From contig PNOH01000031.1 in the NCBI GenBank assembly GCA_013824715.1, positions 1 to 53,520 of the forward strand: 53,520 nucleotides of DNA, in the 5' to 3' direction. Source of the DNA: Odoribacter sp. (GTDB lineage Bacteria; Bacteroidota; Bacteroidia; Bacteroidales; Prolixibacteraceae). The notes under the pieces were generated by a model. It was given only the letters and a program-made list of their open reading frames with translations, did not search any database and was not told the origin of the DNA. Made by a program: the position numbers and the translations under genes. Numbering within the stretch: the first letter of the stretch is position 1; each line of letters opens with the position of its first letter. Shown in pieces: positions 24,328 through 33,070 of the stretch.

Positions 24328-25314
24328 TTATTTTTTCTGTGCCGAAGTAAATTTCGTTACTTCATTTTTAATTGGAGCAACCGTTTTCAAATAGGCAAAA
24401 ATCGCTTTCAGGTCTTCTTCCTTCATTCCGCCGTACATGGTCCAGGGCATAATGGAATTAAAATCTCCCGGGTTCAGTTTAGTAGCTAGGGTTGCTGAAT
24501 CGGAATGGGCTTTAAACAAACTCACAAATGTTTCATCATCCCAGCCGCCAATACCCGTATCTTCATCCGATGAAATATTGGCCGATCTAACCACCGATCC
24601 ATCGGGGAAGGGGAATTCCCGTCCACCTCCAAATTCAGTTCCGGCAACCAGGCTTCCTTTTTCGAATTGGGTATGACAATCGATGCAAGCTGCGGCATTG
24701 GTAAGATACTTACCATAGTTCAACACATCTGATTTTTCAGGCAATTTGGTAAAACTCGCTTTGTGTGGTATGGTGTTAATGATGAAATTCATCGGAAAAT
24801 CGGATTTTGATTTCGGAACCTCATTTTCAATGGGTTTTAATGTCCGAATGTAGGCTATGATGGATTTGATGTCGTCTTCGTCCATTTGTCCGTAATAATG
24901 AAAAGGCATTACTGGAAATAAGGCCTCACCTTCTTTATTTACTCCGGTTGTTATCGTGCGGAAAAGTTCTCCGTCAGAGTATCGGCTGATTCCTGCTGGT
25001 GTTATATTTTTAGCATAGTAGGCTCCTGGAAATCCAAATTTCTGATCAAATGGATCTCCGCCCTTTCCGAAAGTTCCTTCAGTGGGAGGACCTGAAAATC
25101 TTGACCAGTCGCGTGTTGAATGGCAATCAATGCAAACCGTCACGTGATTGGCGAGATATTCGCCACGTGCTATGCGTTCGGGTGTCAACTCAACGCTAAG
25201 AACTGGAGCTTCTTCAATATCTGGCAATACAAACTTGATGTAACTCAACACAGAACCCAATACGATTACAAAAATCGATACGGTCCAGAATGAAATTTTT
25301 TTCAACGTTCTCAT
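24328..25314 (-). CDS. Membrane-anchored dihaem cytochrome c
   Basis: 328 residues from the ATG at 25314; upstream codons to 25383 are not signal-like. One membrane segment (~9-29) anchors it, with the rest in the periplasm. Two haem sites of the same kind, CIDCH, are at 61-65 and 210-214; candidate axial Met residues are in MPFHYYG (~136) and the later IMPWTMYGG. Domain 1 (~45-160) and domain 2 (~195-315) each end with a D-x-K-x-I-x-A-Y-hydrophobic helix typical of class I cytochromes. It would pass electrons between a periplasmic dehydrogenase and the respiratory chain. It converges with the lipoprotein oxidoreductase gene and is bracketed by the two ~72-bp repeats. Confidence 0.88.
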   Translation of the reverse strand: MRTLKKISFWTVSIFVIVLGSVLSYIKFVLPDIEEAPVLSVELTPERIARGEYLANHVTVCIDCHSTRDWSRFSGPPTEGTFGKGGDPFDQKFGFPGAYYAKNITPAGISRYSDGELFRTITTGVNKEGEALFPVMPFHYYGQMDEDDIKSIIAYIRTLKPIENEVPKSKSDFPMNFIINTIPHKASFTKLPEKSDVLNYGKYLTNAAACIDCHTQFEKGSLVAGTEFGGGREFPFPDGSVVRSANISSDEDTGIGGWDDETFVSLFKAHSDSATLATKLNPGDFNSIMPWTMYGGMKEEDLKAIFAYLKTVAPIKNEVTKFTSAQKK

Positions 25315-25462
25315 AATTGCAGGTTTTCGAATTTTTGATCTATTAAAGAAACACATTTCTGAGATAACGCTTTTAAAAAACAAAAGTTTAGAATATAAGA
25401 TAAATATGTCTTTTAATAATTTTGACTTCTAAGATTTTGGTAGGCATCACATCAATTTTTGC

Positions 25463-25536
25463 AAAACCTACATTTCGGTGAGCGATCAGTGCAAGGTCAA
25501 ATTTGAGATAAATTCTGGATGAGAATTTTTTTGTAG
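25463..25536 (+). repeat. ~74-bp repeat with coding-like content, copy 2
   Basis: Aligned to 24231-24302, it gives a decayed version of the same peptide (KTYISVSDQCKVKFE) followed by an early stop. It lies just downstream of the esterase gene. Confidence 0.55.
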
Positions 25537-25542
25537 GGGGTA

Positions 25543-26886
25543 TTACTTAAAATACCGGCTTGCAAACTCAACAAATGTTGGCCAGTTTGGCCCAGGAGTA
25601 TGGCCGCCGCTGTGCTGGCGGAAAGTCAGATCTCCATCCATCAGGCCGGTTTCTACTTGAGGAAAAATGTCGGTACCCATATCTTTTTTACCAAGCAATT
25701 TGTAAACCGGACCTGCCCCCACAGTTGCCATAAACATTCCCCGTGCATCAACCCAGGCATCTCCGACTTCGCCACTGCTGATAAAAACCGGACGGGGAGC
25801 ACACAATGCGATCAGTTCGTGCGAGTCAATTGGTAAATCGCCCGGAGTGAGCGGCCCGGCATATTTGATGAAATTGCCAGCCATCCAATGATATTCGCCC
25901 GAACCGGCAACGTTTTCCACTATTTCTCCGGCATTGCGGCGGTGCAGTTTGGCGCCTCCTTCGCCTGAAGAACTGACAAAAGCAATGGCAAAACGGCTGT
26001 TGTAAGCCATTGTAACCAATGTCGCTTTTCCAAAACGTGAATGGCCTTCAATTCCAACCTTTTTGGCGTCAACTGCCTTGTCGGTTTCAAAGTAATCGAG
26101 CGCACGGCTGGCTCCCCAGGCCCAGGCCCGCAAAGCGCCCCAATCGTCTGGTTTGCGGAATTGACCTTTGTTCGTCAATCCGATGATTCCCTGAGTCAGC
26201 CCGGCTCCGTTGTCAGCCTGAACACTGTAAGGCGATAAAATGGCAAAACCCCATCCTTTGGCCAGCACTTGTTCCTGCCAGCTTGTCTCTTTGGGTTTGT
26301 TTGCTGAATTAGGCATCCGAAATCCGGGAGGGAAAATGAAGCCAAATTCCATGATGATGGGAACAGAACCTGTTGCATTGGCTGGCGTCGTCAGGCTTAA
26401 TTGAATATCTACCTTGATGGTCGGGCATAATGAATTTTCGACATGTCCGACCAGCTTTTTGGTGATTACCTGAAATTTACCAACTGTATCGTTTTTGACT
26501 TCAACAACTTCCCAGTTGACCTTTGGCGTATTCCGGGGCAAACGGCCATAAATCTCACGGTCGAAATCTTCCACAATTTCCTGATAGCGTTGCTTCCACC
26601 ATATTTTGGCTGATGTAACTTTCTTTCCATTTTTCAGAACTAAAGGATCGGGCAGGTCAGGAAATGGATTGGCCTTAGATTCATCGTAGTTGGCTGCATT
26701 GGGCGCTTTGGGGTCGTTCCCGTTCGCTCCGGGGCGCACCGAAGTGATGCCAAGTTGGTTGAGCATGTTTTGATAATCAATTACCGTAATCTTGTATATA
26801 CTGTCGCGAGCTTGTTTTGAAAACTGCCCATAAGAATTTGAAAAAAGAAGGATGGTCGTGAAAAGGAAAACAGCGATTTTCTTCAT
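25543..26886 (-). CDS. CE15-type glucuronoyl esterase (secreted)
   Basis: 447 residues with a signal peptide ending near residue 20. An alpha/beta hydrolase with the CE15 nucleophile motif GHSRFGK (Ser283) and a catalytic His in HSGGHTPGPNW (His429); SSSGEGG (~300) and the oxyanion region around RKPDDWGALRAWAWG are also typical. Such enzymes split the ester between 4-O-methyl-glucuronate on xylan and lignin alcohols, releasing glucuronate-bearing chains. An acetyl-xylan esterase role is the main alternative. It is separate from the uronate locus at 47-53 kb but would feed it. Confidence 0.85.
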   Translation of the reverse strand: MKKIAVFLFTTILLFSNSYGQFSKQARDSIYKITVIDYQNMLNQLGITSVRPGANGNDPKAPNAANYDESKANPFPDLPDPLVLKNGKKVTSAKIWWKQRYQEIVEDFDREIYGRLPRNTPKVNWEVVEVKNDTVGKFQVITKKLVGHVENSLCPTIKVDIQLSLTTPANATGSVPIIMEFGFIFPPGFRMPNSANKPKETSWQEQVLAKGWGFAILSPYSVQADNGAGLTQGIIGLTNKGQFRKPDDWGALRAWAWGASRALDYFETDKAVDAKKVGIEGHSRFGKATLVTMAYNSRFAIAFVSSSGEGGAKLHRRNAGEIVENVAGSGEYHWMAGNFIKYAGPLTPGDLPIDSHELIALCAPRPVFISSGEVGDAWVDARGMFMATVGAGPVYKLLGKKDMGTDIFPQVETGLMDGDLTFRQHSGGHTPGPNWPTFVEFASRYFK

Positions 26887-26982
26887 GGTTTATAAGGTTT
26901 GAGTTGATTACAAGTTTAGGGAATTCTGATCTGATATTCAATTAAACCCATTTATATTTCAGCTCTTTTTTGTCTGGTCTGG

Positions 26983-27897
26983 TCAGAAAATTGAAGCCTG
27001 TGTTTCAGTTGTAAACAGTTCGAGAAATTTCATCCCCCGGATTGAGTTGCCTTTTTTGTTCAGCCGGGGGCTCCATACGGCGATGCTGTACTTGTCGGGA
27101 TGAATGGCTATAATTCCGCCACCGACACCGCTCTTTCCCGGCAAACCGACCTTAAAAGAGAACTCTCCGGCTTCATCATAAAATCCGCACAATTGCATAA
27201 TGGCGTTGATCCGTTTTGATTTGCTGGCGTTAATGATCTGTTCATTCGAGTATGGACAAACACCATAGCCGGCAAGAAAAAGAAACGTTCGTGAAAGTTC
27301 TTTACAGGTCATTTCTATTGAACAGAGATTGAAGTAAAAATCCAGCACATCGTCAATATCATTTCGGATATTTCCAAACGATTTCATCAGGTTAACTAAT
27401 GCTGCATTGGTATATCCAACCGATTTTTCTGAATCGGCAATCTTTACCGAAAAGTCAATTCCGGGGATGCCTGAAACCTTCCGGACAAAATCTATAAACT
27501 GCTTTTTGGGTTCGTTGAAATGACTGATCAAAATATCTGAAATGACCAGAGCGCCTGCATTAATTAAAGGATTTCGCGGTATTCCTTTGTCATATTCAAG
27601 CTGAACAAGCGAATTAAAAGGCGTTCCTGATGGTTCAACGCCCACTCTTTCCCATAATTTTTCATTCTCCAGTTGGTAGGCCAAAACCAGGGCTAAAACT
27701 TTTGCAATACTTTGAATGGAAAACTTTTCATCGGAATCGCCGAAACTATAATGATGGCCATCCAAAGTTGTCAAGTGTACTCCAAACTTATTGGGATTAA
27801 TATTTTTTAACTCCGGAATGTAAGAAGCGACCTCACCCGGATTTTCTGTTTCTTCCAGAGTGTCATATATTTTAGAAAATATGTGATTGTAATTCAT
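26983..27897 (-). CDS. glsA: Glutaminase A
   Basis: 304 residues, the normal length for bacterial glutaminases. It hydrolyses glutamine to glutamate and ammonia in the cytoplasm. The serine-dependent beta-lactamase-like fold is marked by S-x-x-K in SIAK (Ser63, Lys66), then GIPRNPLINAGALV (~105-118) and GLPGKSGVGGGI near residue 255. Start at the ATG at 27897. Monocistronic: the gap to the next gene upstream (27898-28116) holds only a terminator and a short GTTGTT/AACAAC palindrome. Confidence 0.93.
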   Translation of the reverse strand: MNYNHIFSKIYDTLEETENPGEVASYIPELKNINPNKFGVHLTTLDGHHYSFGDSDEKFSIQSIAKVLALVLAYQLENEKLWERVGVEPSGTPFNSLVQLEYDKGIPRNPLINAGALVISDILISHFNEPKKQFIDFVRKVSGIPGIDFSVKIADSEKSVGYTNAALVNLMKSFGNIRNDIDDVLDFYFNLCSIEMTCKELSRTFLFLAGYGVCPYSNEQIINASKSKRINAIMQLCGFYDEAGEFSFKVGLPGKSGVGGGIIAIHPDKYSIAVWSPRLNKKGNSIRGMKFLELFTTETQASIF

Positions 27898-28062
27898 TGG
27901 TTCCCGATTTAGGTCTGAAAAAATGTTTAAAATAGGTTAAACGAATTGTTGTGATCCGGAAGGGCAAATATCGTTTGAAGGAATCAAAAAAAACATGCCA
28001 TTTGTTGTTCTAAACAACTCTCAGGTGAGCTAAACCAAACTTTTGTTATGGATTTTTACCAC

Positions 28063-28094
28063 AAAAAAGAGCGGCCCTTTCGGACCGCTCTTTT
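28063..28094 (-). terminator. Terminator of the TPR lipoprotein gene
   Basis: AAAAGAGCGG and CCGCTCTTTT form a strong stem with one inner mismatch, and on the minus strand it ends in a run of six T. It lies 22 bases past the stop codon. Confidence 0.85.
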
Positions 28095-28116
28095 CGGATG
28101 TCGTATTATAACTGTA

Positions 28117-29871
28117 TTATTTTACCAATTCTTTAAACCGTGCTTCGTTGAAATATTTGGCAAATTCCATATCGGTAGCTGCTGTTTTTTTCAATTCAGG
28201 TTTCATTTTTATTGCTTTCTCAAGGCTTTCGTACATCAGGTTTTCTTTGGCAGTGCGTGCGCCAACAACACCTTTGAAATATTCTTTCATGTAGCAGCCT
28301 TCCCAGGTGCAGTTTTCCAACGATTTTAAAGCTCCGTTGTTGTCGCCTGCAAGGATTTTGGCCAATCCGGTATTTGGTGAATCCGAATCGTTGAAATATT
28401 TGACAGCTTTTGCGTAGTCGCCTTTAATGATACTTAAAATACCAAGATTGTTATTTACAGCATCGCCAGCTCCTGAAGCTGCCCCAAACAGCATTTCTGC
28501 TTTAGCCAAATCGCCTTCTTTCAAAGCACAAACTCCTAAATTATTTTTAATGATGGGCTCATTATTGTTCAGTTTTTCAGCTTTTTCGAACAGGCTTTTG
28601 GCATCAGCAAATTTTTGCTGTTTGACCAAAATCATACCTGCGTTGTTGAAACCTCTCCAATCGTCCGGAAATTGTTTCATGAACGAGTTGTAGATCGCCA
28701 GTTTTTTGTTGTTGTCTTTGGTTAATGTGGCAGCATAAAGTAATTCGGCCGGATTTAGTTTTGAAGGATCCGAGTCGGCCAAAGCAGCAATTTCTTCATC
28801 GGTTTTGCCGATCAGATCAATGCTGGTAGTGAATTTTGAACGGCGCAATTGCGGTAAAATTTCGCTGGCAACACTGGTAAACGCGGCTGAAAGGTTTTTG
28901 ATTTCCCGTTCACGAACTTCAGGGTCGGTGTACATGGAGAGTACGCGCAAAATCAGTTCTTTATCCTGAATGTTTGATTTGCCCATCAATTCTTTAAAAC
29001 CATCCCAGTCTTCAGGTGTAAATTTGGTCTTAAATTCGGCTTCAACTTCAGCTTTCTTCAGTTCTTTGGTTAAAAATTTGGAAGAAGCATCCTGACGTTT
29101 TTCAGCCAGTTTGGTGTTTAAATCAAGGGTTCCATCGGGCGAAGCGTAGGAAGAAACTTCCATACTTCTGATTTTTTTCCTTGGATCGCTGGCAGCAGCT
29201 TTGTTATATTCATTCAACCTGGCAATTTCTTCTTTAGTCAGTTCTTCTTTGCGGATATCTGCTTTGTTGATCAGATATTTAATGTCAGCGGAATATTCAT
29301 CAGGAACAACACGTTGAAAAACATCCATATTCGGATCATATTTTCCGCTGGTATTTTTCCCCCTGGTCACGCCAATAATTGGAGTTGGATAATTAACAAC
29401 CAAAGTTGGTGTTGCGATTACACCTTTCGCCAATTGAATCGGGACAAAGTCAACACTTTTTTTACCTTGAGACGCAGTAATCCTCAGTTCCAAGTTCGAC
29501 AAACGCATGGCTTCTGCATAAGGAACGGCATCTTTGTATGCAAAGCTTCCGCCGTTTGCCAGGGTGATTACTTTGTTGTTGGCATCAACTTTTTCGCCCT
29601 GAAGGGTTACCGATTCAAATGCTTTTTCTCCGCCTTCGTATTTCAGGACAGGAGTAGCAACCATGATGGCTTTTTTTGCGAAATACTTGGCTGGGAATTT
29701 CCCGTCGATGGCCAGATCAACTTTACCGGCATGAGTTTCAGGAATTTCAGGAGTAGTTTTAAAGTTAATGAGGCTGGCATTCTTTTTCATCTTTTGCAAA
29801 CTTGCGCAACTGGATAACATCACAGCCGCCAAAGCAATAATTGCAAGTGGTCTAAGGTTAATTTTTCTCAT
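28117..29871 (-). CDS. TPR-containing outer-membrane lipoprotein
   Basis: 584 residues from MRKINLRPL (ATG at 29871; an ATG nine bases earlier is possible). The open frame continues to 29982 but crosses a promoter-like box. Signal peptide with lipobox VMLSSC (Cys about residue 19). Residues ~65-205 are a beta-rich region (GKVDLAIDG, TLVVNYPTPIIG). Around 260-290 MEVSSYASPDGTLDLNTKLAEKRQ-type sequence resembles a divergent OmpA-family peptidoglycan-binding motif. Residues ~395-540 carry TPR-like helices (FNNAGMILVKQQKFADA, KNNLGVCALKEGDLAKA). Likely an envelope scaffold; precise role unknown. Strong isolated terminator and own promoter suggest high expression. Confidence 0.82.
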   Translation of the reverse strand: MRKINLRPLAIIALAAVMLSSCASLQKMKKNASLINFKTTPEIPETHAGKVDLAIDGKFPAKYFAKKAIMVATPVLKYEGGEKAFESVTLQGEKVDANNKVITLANGGSFAYKDAVPYAEAMRLSNLELRITASQGKKSVDFVPIQLAKGVIATPTLVVNYPTPIIGVTRGKNTSGKYDPNMDVFQRVVPDEYSADIKYLINKADIRKEELTKEEIARLNEYNKAAASDPRKKIRSMEVSSYASPDGTLDLNTKLAEKRQDASSKFLTKELKKAEVEAEFKTKFTPEDWDGFKELMGKSNIQDKELILRVLSMYTDPEVREREIKNLSAAFTSVASEILPQLRRSKFTTSIDLIGKTDEEIAALADSDPSKLNPAELLYAATLTKDNNKKLAIYNSFMKQFPDDWRGFNNAGMILVKQQKFADAKSLFEKAEKLNNNEPIIKNNLGVCALKEGDLAKAEMLFGAASGAGDAVNNNLGILSIIKGDYAKAVKYFNDSDSPNTGLAKILAGDNNGALKSLENCTWEGCYMKEYFKGVVGARTAKENLMYESLEKAIKMKPELKKTAATDMEFAKYFNEARFKELVK

Positions 29872-29918
29872 AGTATGCATATTAAATTTGATGGTGTAAT
29901 AAATTCGGTTAATGCGCA

Positions 29919-29926
29919 CAAAATTA
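29919..29926 (-). promoter_or_regulatory. Candidate -7 box for the TPR lipoprotein
   Basis: On the minus strand TAATTTTG fits TAnnTTTG, 47 bases before the ATG at 29871. A TTTTTG lies about 24 bases further upstream, slightly far for a -33 element. Confidence 0.4.
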
Positions 29927-29978
29927 GTATTATTTTTCATTGTTGTATAACAAAAATTTGCATTTACTGATTGAATTT

Positions 29979-30614
29979 TCACAATAAAACCCGGGTTATT
30001 CCTTTGCTGTATGTTTTTTCAAATATGGATTGAACCATTTTATTAAAATGTTCAGGCTGGTTTACAAAATCAACATCATTAGTATCAATAATCAAAATGG
30101 GGAAATCGCTTTCCTGCCTGAAATATCCAAAATATCCCTGTGTGATTTTTTCAAGATATTCTTTAGTAATGTATGTTTCATAGTTCCGGCCCCGAAGTGC
30201 AATATTTTTCAGGAGCAAGTCAGTATCCTTATGTATGTAAACGTACAAATCAGGCTTCGGCATTTTGTCGTAGATGATCGTAAAAAACTGCCTGTATAAA
30301 TTGTATTCGTCTGGCTGCAAGGTGTTCTGAGCAAAAATCAGCGATTTCATGAAATAGTAATCCGACACTGTAAATGGGCTGAACAGGTCGAAATGGCTCA
30401 GTTCGCGGTTGAGTTGGTTGTACCTTTCGGCCAGAAAGGCCATTTCGAGCGGAAAAGAATATTGCTCCTGATTTTCGTAAAATTTAGGCAGGAACGGATT
30501 ATCTGCAAATTGCTCCAAAACCAGTTTGGTTTGGAACTTTTCGCTGATCTTTTGCGCCAGCGTCGTTTTTCCAGCTCCAATATTACCTTCAATTACCAGA
30601 TAATTCATGCTCAT
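29979..30614 (-). CDS. Deoxynucleoside kinase (dAdo/dGuo kinase type)
   Basis: 211 residues. P-loop GNIGAGKTT at 10-18, the ER of AERYNQ (~63), a base-recognising segment (SDYYFMKSL), and the lid RGRNYE (~139-144). This is the dNK/DGK family that phosphorylates deoxyribonucleosides for salvage. Bacteroidota usually carry this gene singly or in pairs. Start: ATG at 30614, with a second ATG two codons on. It begins three bases after the stop of the prolyl oligopeptidase gene, so the two form an operon, though no functional link between them is obvious. Confidence 0.9.
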   Translation of the reverse strand: MSMNYLVIEGNIGAGKTTLAQKISEKFQTKLVLEQFADNPFLPKFYENQEQYSFPLEMAFLAERYNQLNRELSHFDLFSPFTVSDYYFMKSLIFAQNTLQPDEYNLYRQFFTIIYDKMPKPDLYVYIHKDTDLLLKNIALRGRNYETYITKEYLEKITQGYFGYFRQESDFPILIIDTNDVDFVNQPEHFNKMVQSIFEKTYSKGITRVLL

Positions 30615-30617
30615 AAC

Positions 30618-32726
30618 TTACATTTTCATTCCTAAATGATAGAATACAAACGACCACACATCGGTATATTCTTCAATCACTTTTGCTGTTGGTTTACCTG
30701 CCCCGTGACCGGCTTTTGCATCGATTCGAACCAGTAGCGGGAGCTTATTTCCAGCCCCGTATTCCTGAAGTCGGGCCATGTATTTAAACGTGTGTGCCGG
30801 AACAACCCGATCGTCGTGATCAGCCGTAGTTGCCAGAACCGCAGGGTACGCCACATCCTTTTTGATGGAATGATAAGGCGAATAATTATAAAGGTATTTA
30901 AACATTTCTTCGTTGTCGGCGCTGGTTCCAAAATCAGTTGCCCAGGCCCAGCCAATAGTAAATTTGTGATAACGCAGCATATCCATAACCCCAACCTGAG
31001 GAAGCGCTACTTTAAATAATTCGGGACGCTGGTTGGTAGCCGCTCCAATCAGCAATCCTCCGTTCGATCCTCCCTGAATGGCCAGTTTTTTGCTGGAAGT
31101 GTATTTCTTCGAAATCAGGTATTCGGCAGCCGCTATAAAATCGTCGAATACATTCTGCTTTTGAAGTTTTGTTCCGGCTTTGTGCCATTCTTCACCGTAT
31201 TCGCCGCCGCCCCGAAGGTTGGCCATAACAAATACTCCACCATTTTCAAGAAAAGCCATTCGTGCAGCAGAAAAAGATGGAGTCAGGCTGATGTTGAAAC
31301 CTCCGTATGCATACAACAGTGTAGGATTGCTGCCATTCAGTTCAATTCCCTTTTTATTTACGATAAACATCGGAACCTTTGTTCCGTCTTTACTCGTATA
31401 GAATTCCTGTTTCACTTCAAAATCGTCAGGATTGAATTTGACTTCAGGCCTGAAATGCAGTGTTGATTGCTTGGTCGTAAAATCGTATTTGTAGATTTCG
31501 CCAGGGGTATTGAATGAGGTATAATTGTAATAGGCAATGTTTTCTTCTTTTTTTCCTGAAAAAGCGCTTACTGTGCCGATTCCCGGAAGGTTTACTTCAT
31601 GATCAGGAACTCCCTCATACGAATAAACCTCTGTTTTGCTGTGAGCATCGGTCATGTAATTAACTACCAATTTCCCGGCAATCATACGAACCGATTGCAG
31701 TACATCTTTTTTCTCCGGAATTATGTCCACCCAATTTGCTTCTTCCGGATGGTTGGTGTTGATCTTAATCAAACGGTACTTTGGAGCTTTATAGTTGGTC
31801 AGTACAAAAAGTTCATCGCCGTTGTTATCAACCGGATTAAAATCATATTCATAGCTTTCCATCAGGCAGACAAAACCGCTTCTATCTTTACTGAGGTCTT
31901 TCAAATCAAGTGCGTTACCGCTTGTTCCTTCGCTTTTCGAAATCAGCAGGAAGCGTTTGTCGTCAGTTAAGCCAGCGCCAAACATTCGCTTTGCATTGAC
32001 CGGATCATTTACTATTAGCTGATCGGCCGATTGTTCTGTACCCAGTTTATGGAAGTAAACCTTCTGAAATTCATTCGATTTGGAAAGTTCGCTACCAACT
32101 TCAGGTTTATCGTATGCGCTATAGAAGAATCCATCTTTGTACCAACTGCACCCCGAAAATTTAACCCATAGAATGTGGTCAGACAGTATTTTGCCGGTTT
32201 CAATGTTTTTTACAAAGATTTCGTTCCAGTCGGATCCTGATTTGGCAACCTGATAGATCAGGTATTTACCATCGTTCGATATTTCGATGCTGTTGAGTGC
32301 GGCAGTACCGTCTTGTGACAAAGTATTCGGATCGAGCAAAACAGTGGATACTGCTGCCAGATCGGTTGTTGTGTAAAGTACGCTCTGGTTTTGCAGCCCA
32401 TTGTTTTTATAGAAGAAATATTTGCCGGCTTCCTTAAAGGGCGTTCCGTATTTTGGATAATCCCACAATTCAGTCAGTCGCGTTTTTATCTGTTCCCGGT
32501 ACGGAAGCTTTTCCAGATAACCAAAAGTAAGTTGGTTCTGTGTTTTAACCCATTCGGCTGTTTCTGCTGAATTATCGTCCTCGAGCCAGCGGTAAGGATC
32601 TTCAACTTCGGTTCCGAAATAAGTGTCTTTTACGTCGCCTTTTTTTGCTGGCGGATACTGAATGGATTTTTCGGTGCATGACATCATAAATGACAGTGCT
32701 AAAAATGAAATAATAATGTGTTTCAT
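30618..32726 (-). CDS. Prolyl oligopeptidase family (S9A) lipoprotein
   Basis: 702 residues. Lipobox SFMMSC (Cys17) directs it to the envelope. The N-terminal part after DPYRWLED (43-50) forms the seven-bladed propeller (~75-430); the C-terminal alpha/beta hydrolase carries the catalytic triad: Ser554 in GGSNGG, Asp in DHDDRV (636-641) and His674 in KAGHGAG, plus the RGGGEYGEEWH segment (505-515). It cleaves short peptides after proline. The size matches the family. First gene of a two-gene operon with the deoxynucleoside kinase. Confidence 0.94.
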   Translation of the reverse strand: MKHIIISFLALSFMMSCTEKSIQYPPAKKGDVKDTYFGTEVEDPYRWLEDDNSAETAEWVKTQNQLTFGYLEKLPYREQIKTRLTELWDYPKYGTPFKEAGKYFFYKNNGLQNQSVLYTTTDLAAVSTVLLDPNTLSQDGTAALNSIEISNDGKYLIYQVAKSGSDWNEIFVKNIETGKILSDHILWVKFSGCSWYKDGFFYSAYDKPEVGSELSKSNEFQKVYFHKLGTEQSADQLIVNDPVNAKRMFGAGLTDDKRFLLISKSEGTSGNALDLKDLSKDRSGFVCLMESYEYDFNPVDNNGDELFVLTNYKAPKYRLIKINTNHPEEANWVDIIPEKKDVLQSVRMIAGKLVVNYMTDAHSKTEVYSYEGVPDHEVNLPGIGTVSAFSGKKEENIAYYNYTSFNTPGEIYKYDFTTKQSTLHFRPEVKFNPDDFEVKQEFYTSKDGTKVPMFIVNKKGIELNGSNPTLLYAYGGFNISLTPSFSAARMAFLENGGVFVMANLRGGGEYGEEWHKAGTKLQKQNVFDDFIAAAEYLISKKYTSSKKLAIQGGSNGGLLIGAATNQRPELFKVALPQVGVMDMLRYHKFTIGWAWATDFGTSADNEEMFKYLYNYSPYHSIKKDVAYPAVLATTADHDDRVVPAHTFKYMARLQEYGAGNKLPLLVRIDAKAGHGAGKPTAKVIEEYTDVWSFVFYHLGMKM

Positions 32727-32756
32727 AAAAAGATTGAATTTATGTCAGTTGTTCTG

Positions 32757-32764
32757 CAAAACTA
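32757..32764 (-). promoter_or_regulatory. Candidate -7 box for the prolyl oligopeptidase operon
   Basis: Minus-strand TAGTTTTG fits TAnnTTTG, 30 bases before the ATG. I see no clear -33 element. Confidence 0.4.
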
Positions 32765-32808
32765 TAAGAAAAAGCTTCCTATTGGTATTTGATTAGATGA
32801 TTTTATTT

Positions 32809-32995
32809 CATGTCCGTCGGCTAAAGCCCCGAGTACTCGGGGCAAAGGATATTGGCTCAAATGTAGCTCAGGGCAGTTTCCTTTGCATATATATGTCCGT
32901 TCGCTAAAGCGGAACGGCAAAGGATAGTGCATTGAATGAGAGGACATATTTATCGAAGCATTATTCTTTGCCGTCACATTCATGTGACGGACATG
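32809..32995. repeat. REP block, left side of RAYT locus 1
   Basis: Two head units, each starting CATGTCCGT or ATGTCCGTT and containing a hairpin around CTAAAG, then GGCAAAGGATA. The block closes with CCGTCACATTCATGTGACGG and GGACATG, the inverse of its start. The segment GCATTGAATGAGAGG near 32929 recurs, slightly changed, in the block at 35304-35407. A matching short palindrome GGGCTTTAGCCC lies at 33013-33024. Confidence 0.85.
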
Positions 32996-33070
32996 TAAAC
33001 TGCAATGTATTTGGGCTTTAGCCCGTATATAGTCTAAAAAGATGGATCAAGATTCGATTTGTGATTTATA

